In this document: piece by piece, positions 5,095 to 6,147 of the stretch
Layout of the letters: each line of letters opens with the position of its first letter
Numbering within the stretch: the stretch's first letter is position 1
DNA from: Candidatus Roizmanbacteria bacterium CG_4_10_14_0_8_um_filter_33_9
GTDB taxonomy: Bacteria > Patescibacteriota > Microgenomatia > UBA1406 > GWC2-37-13
Length of the DNA: 6,147 bases
NCBI GenBank assembly: GCA_002785065.1
Contig: PFLI01000109.1
Span: 1-6,147, forward strand
Direction of reading: 5' to 3'
Notes under the pieces: model-generated
Told to the model about the DNA's origin: nothing
Seen by the model: only the letters and a program-made list of their open reading frames with translations
Databases searched by the model: none
Made by a program: the position numbers and the translations under genes

Positions 5095-5117
5095 AATGTA
5101 AAATTATAGCATATAAT
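5088..5117 (+). promoter_or_regulatory. Consensus promoter of nnrD, overlapping the alaS start
   Basis: TTGACA (5088-5093) and TATAAT (5112-5117) are both perfect, with an 18-base spacer. Transcription would start near 5124, about 12 bases before the nnrD ATG at 5136, with no Shine-Dalgarno sequence in between. The -35 box lies on the first codons of alaS on the other strand, so part of its sequence is fixed by Met-Ser-Ile coding. Confidence 0.6.
5103..5111 (-). promoter_or_regulatory. Extended -10 promoter of the alaS operon
   Basis: On the minus strand TGCTATAAT is a perfect extended -10 (TGn plus TATAAT). The -35 position (TTATTC, 5131-5126) is poor, as is usual when TGn is present. Eight bases separate the -10 from the alaS ATG at 5094, so the mRNA should start within about three bases of the start codon. 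It directly abuts the nnrD -10 box on the other strand. Confidence 0.6.
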
Positions 5118-5135
5118 TACGCTCTGAATAATCAT

Positions 5136-6053
5136 ATGAATATCATAAATAGCTCAGATATCGCAGCAATAACTCCTTTTTTCCAACGTCTGCATTTTCC
5201 ATCATCTGATTCCCATAAAGGCCAAAACGGTAAATTGTTAGTTGTTGGAGGATCTTCATTATTTCATAGTGCATCTATCTGGGCAGCAGAAATTGCATCT
5301 CATTTTGTGGATATGGTTCATTATTGTTCGACAAAAGAAAACGCAGAAGTGATGCTTTCTTTAAAAAAAAAGTTTCAAAATGGAATGGTAATTCGTCAAG
5401 AAGATCTTTCTATTTATGTTAATGAGGACGACGTTGTATTAGTTGGTCCGGGAATGATGCGTGGTGAATTAAAACCAGTCTTGCACAATCTTAATTTACC
5501 AGAAATATTACAATTACAAAAAAATAGTGAATCAAATTTTACTTATTATCTTTCTCAATATCTTTTATCAAGCTTTCCTGATAAAAAGTTTGTTTTGGAT
5601 GCGGGAGTTTTACAAATGATGGATAAAAAATGGTTATTGGAACTTAACACCAAACCAATATTAACACCACATATAAAAGAATTTTCCCAATTATCAGGAG
5701 TTACTTTATCTAAGTCTAATATCGAAACCATTGCCCCATTAATGATTACGTTTACAAAGCAATATAATTGCATTTTAATGGTTAAGATGATTGATGACAT
5801 AGTGACTGATGGAGAAAATACATATGTGATAAAAGGAGGGAATGCGGGTTTAACAAAAGGAGGTACAGGAGATATTTTGGCTGGGTTAACCGCTTCATTT
5901 TTTACCCATTCGGATCCATTGACTTCGGCAATCATTTCTTCATTCGTTCTAAAAGCATCAGCGGATCAACTATATAGGGAACAGAATACTTGGTATAATA
6001 ACGATGATATCATTGATATGATACCTCGCATCTTAACTCAAATATATAAGTAA
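5136..6053 (+). CDS. nnrD: ADP-dependent (S)-NAD(P)H-hydrate dehydratase
   Basis: This 305-residue protein is a ribokinase-like enzyme of the Carb_kinase/YjeF C-terminal family. It repairs NADHX and NADPHX, the hydrated forms of NADH and NADPH, back to the active cofactors, with ADP as the usual phosphate source in bacteria. Visible motifs: SHKGQNGKLLVVGGS (26-40), VVLVGPGMMR (100-109), FVLDAGVL (152-159), LTPHIKEFSQLSG (176-188) and the nucleotide/catalytic loop KGGNAGLTKGGTGDILAGL (233-251), with the catalytic aspartate at D246. There is no N-terminal YjeF/NnrE epimerase domain, so any epimerase must be encoded elsewhere. Length is normal for the free-standing enzyme, with a somewhat long stretch at about 118-150. 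The gene is divergent from alaS, ends in TAA, and is closely followed by another plus-strand frame. Confidence 0.94.
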   Translation: MNIINSSDIAAITPFFQRLHFPSSDSHKGQNGKLLVVGGSSLFHSASIWAAEIASHFVDMVHYCSTKENAEVMLSLKKKFQNGMVIRQEDLSIYVNEDDVVLVGPGMMRGELKPVLHNLNLPEILQLQKNSESNFTYYLSQYLLSSFPDKKFVLDAGVLQMMDKKWLLELNTKPILTPHIKEFSQLSGVTLSKSNIETIAPLMITFTKQYNCILMVKMIDDIVTDGENTYVIKGGNAGLTKGGTGDILAGLTASFFTHSDPLTSAIISSFVLKASADQLYREQNTWYNNDDIIDMIPRILTQIYK

Positions 6054-6058
6054 GAGGC

Positions 6059-6147
6059 ATGATGAATTCAATTTCTTTAAAAATTGACAGATATTTTATT
6101 TTAGGTTATGATGTAAATAAACTTTATGAAAAAAGAGACAATAATTG
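6059..6147 (+). CDS. Possible partial gene directly after nnrD, cut by the window edge
   Basis: An ATG ATG pair (6059 and 6062) follows the nnrD stop by five bases and opens a frame, MMNSISLKIDRYFILGYDVN..., that stays open for 29 codons to the edge. AAGAGG (6052-6057) could serve as a Shine-Dalgarno sequence for the second ATG, though the spacing is tight. I do not recognise the protein. It competes with a different-frame start at 6126 that has a better promoter; at most one is likely to be real. Confidence 0.38.
   Translation, partial: MMNSISLKIDRYFILGYDVNKLYEKRDNN
6084..6112 (+). promoter_or_regulatory. Near-consensus promoter at the right edge
   Basis: TTGACA (6084-6089), a 17-base spacer and TATGAT (6107-6112) match the promoter pattern seen three other times in this window. 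Transcription would start near 6119, about seven bases before the ATG at 6126. If the frame from 6059 is real, this promoter would lie inside a gene. Confidence 0.5.
6126..6147 (+). CDS. Alternative partial gene start at the right edge
   Basis: ATG at 6126 begins MKKETII, a typical bacterial N-terminus, and follows a near-consensus promoter by 13 bases. That short-leader layout matches the thioredoxin-fold, alaS and nnrD starts. Only seven codons are visible, so nothing can be said of its product. It is in a different frame from the start at 6059. Confidence 0.4.

Noticed and set aside
5555..5935. Minus-strand frame of 126 codons
   Set aside because: A shadow opposite nnrD, including its GTGD loop.

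Overview
The window is AT-rich, gene-dense bacterial DNA, most likely from a Patescibacteria (CPR) genome, possibly Microgenomates. The reasons are a short alanyl-tRNA synthetase of 593 residues without the C-terminal C-Ala domain but with a CPR-style catalytic insert, a DUF5320-type glycine-rich small protein, and a membrane-anchored thioredoxin-fold protein of a kind common in CPR. The exact lineage is an inference; no rRNA or tRNA gene is present to fix it.

Layout. Positions 1-170 hold no gene but look like the upstream region of a minus-strand gene lying just off the left edge (AAGGAG at the very edge, a palindrome, and two possible MraZ-like boxes). A DUF5320-type gene (436 to 170, minus) follows; it has a good promoter and ribosome binding site but an in-frame UGA at codon 18. 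Between it and the next gene (437-850) lie that promoter, a GC-rich multi-hairpin island (about 566-720) unlike the surrounding DNA, and a possible 36-residue single-pass membrane protein (864 to 754). A membrane-anchored thioredoxin-fold/GILT-like protein (1912 to 851, minus) has its own near-consensus promoter placed so close to the ATG that its mRNA should be leaderless.

The right part has a minus-strand operon, alaS - HD phosphohydrolase - Trbp111-like tRNA-binding protein (5094 to 2006), with gaps of only 6 and 8 bases. The divergent gene nnrD (5136-6053, plus) repairs hydrated NAD(P)H. The 41-base divergent spacer carries interlocking promoters, and the nnrD -35 box lies across the alaS start codon. 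At the right edge a new plus-strand gene begins, with two competing starts.

How the genes fit together: alaS and the stand-alone tRNA-binding OB-fold are both translation proteins. The OB-fold protein could supply in trans tRNA affinity that the shortened AlaRS lacks (inference). The HD protein between them resembles the SAMHD1/COG1078 nucleotide triphosphohydrolases. The thioredoxin-fold protein probably works in extracytoplasmic disulfide chemistry. Most starts lack a Shine-Dalgarno sequence, and several have a -10 box 7-9 bases from the ATG, which points to frequent leaderless transcription. I found no CRISPR array, insertion sequence, or RNA gene.
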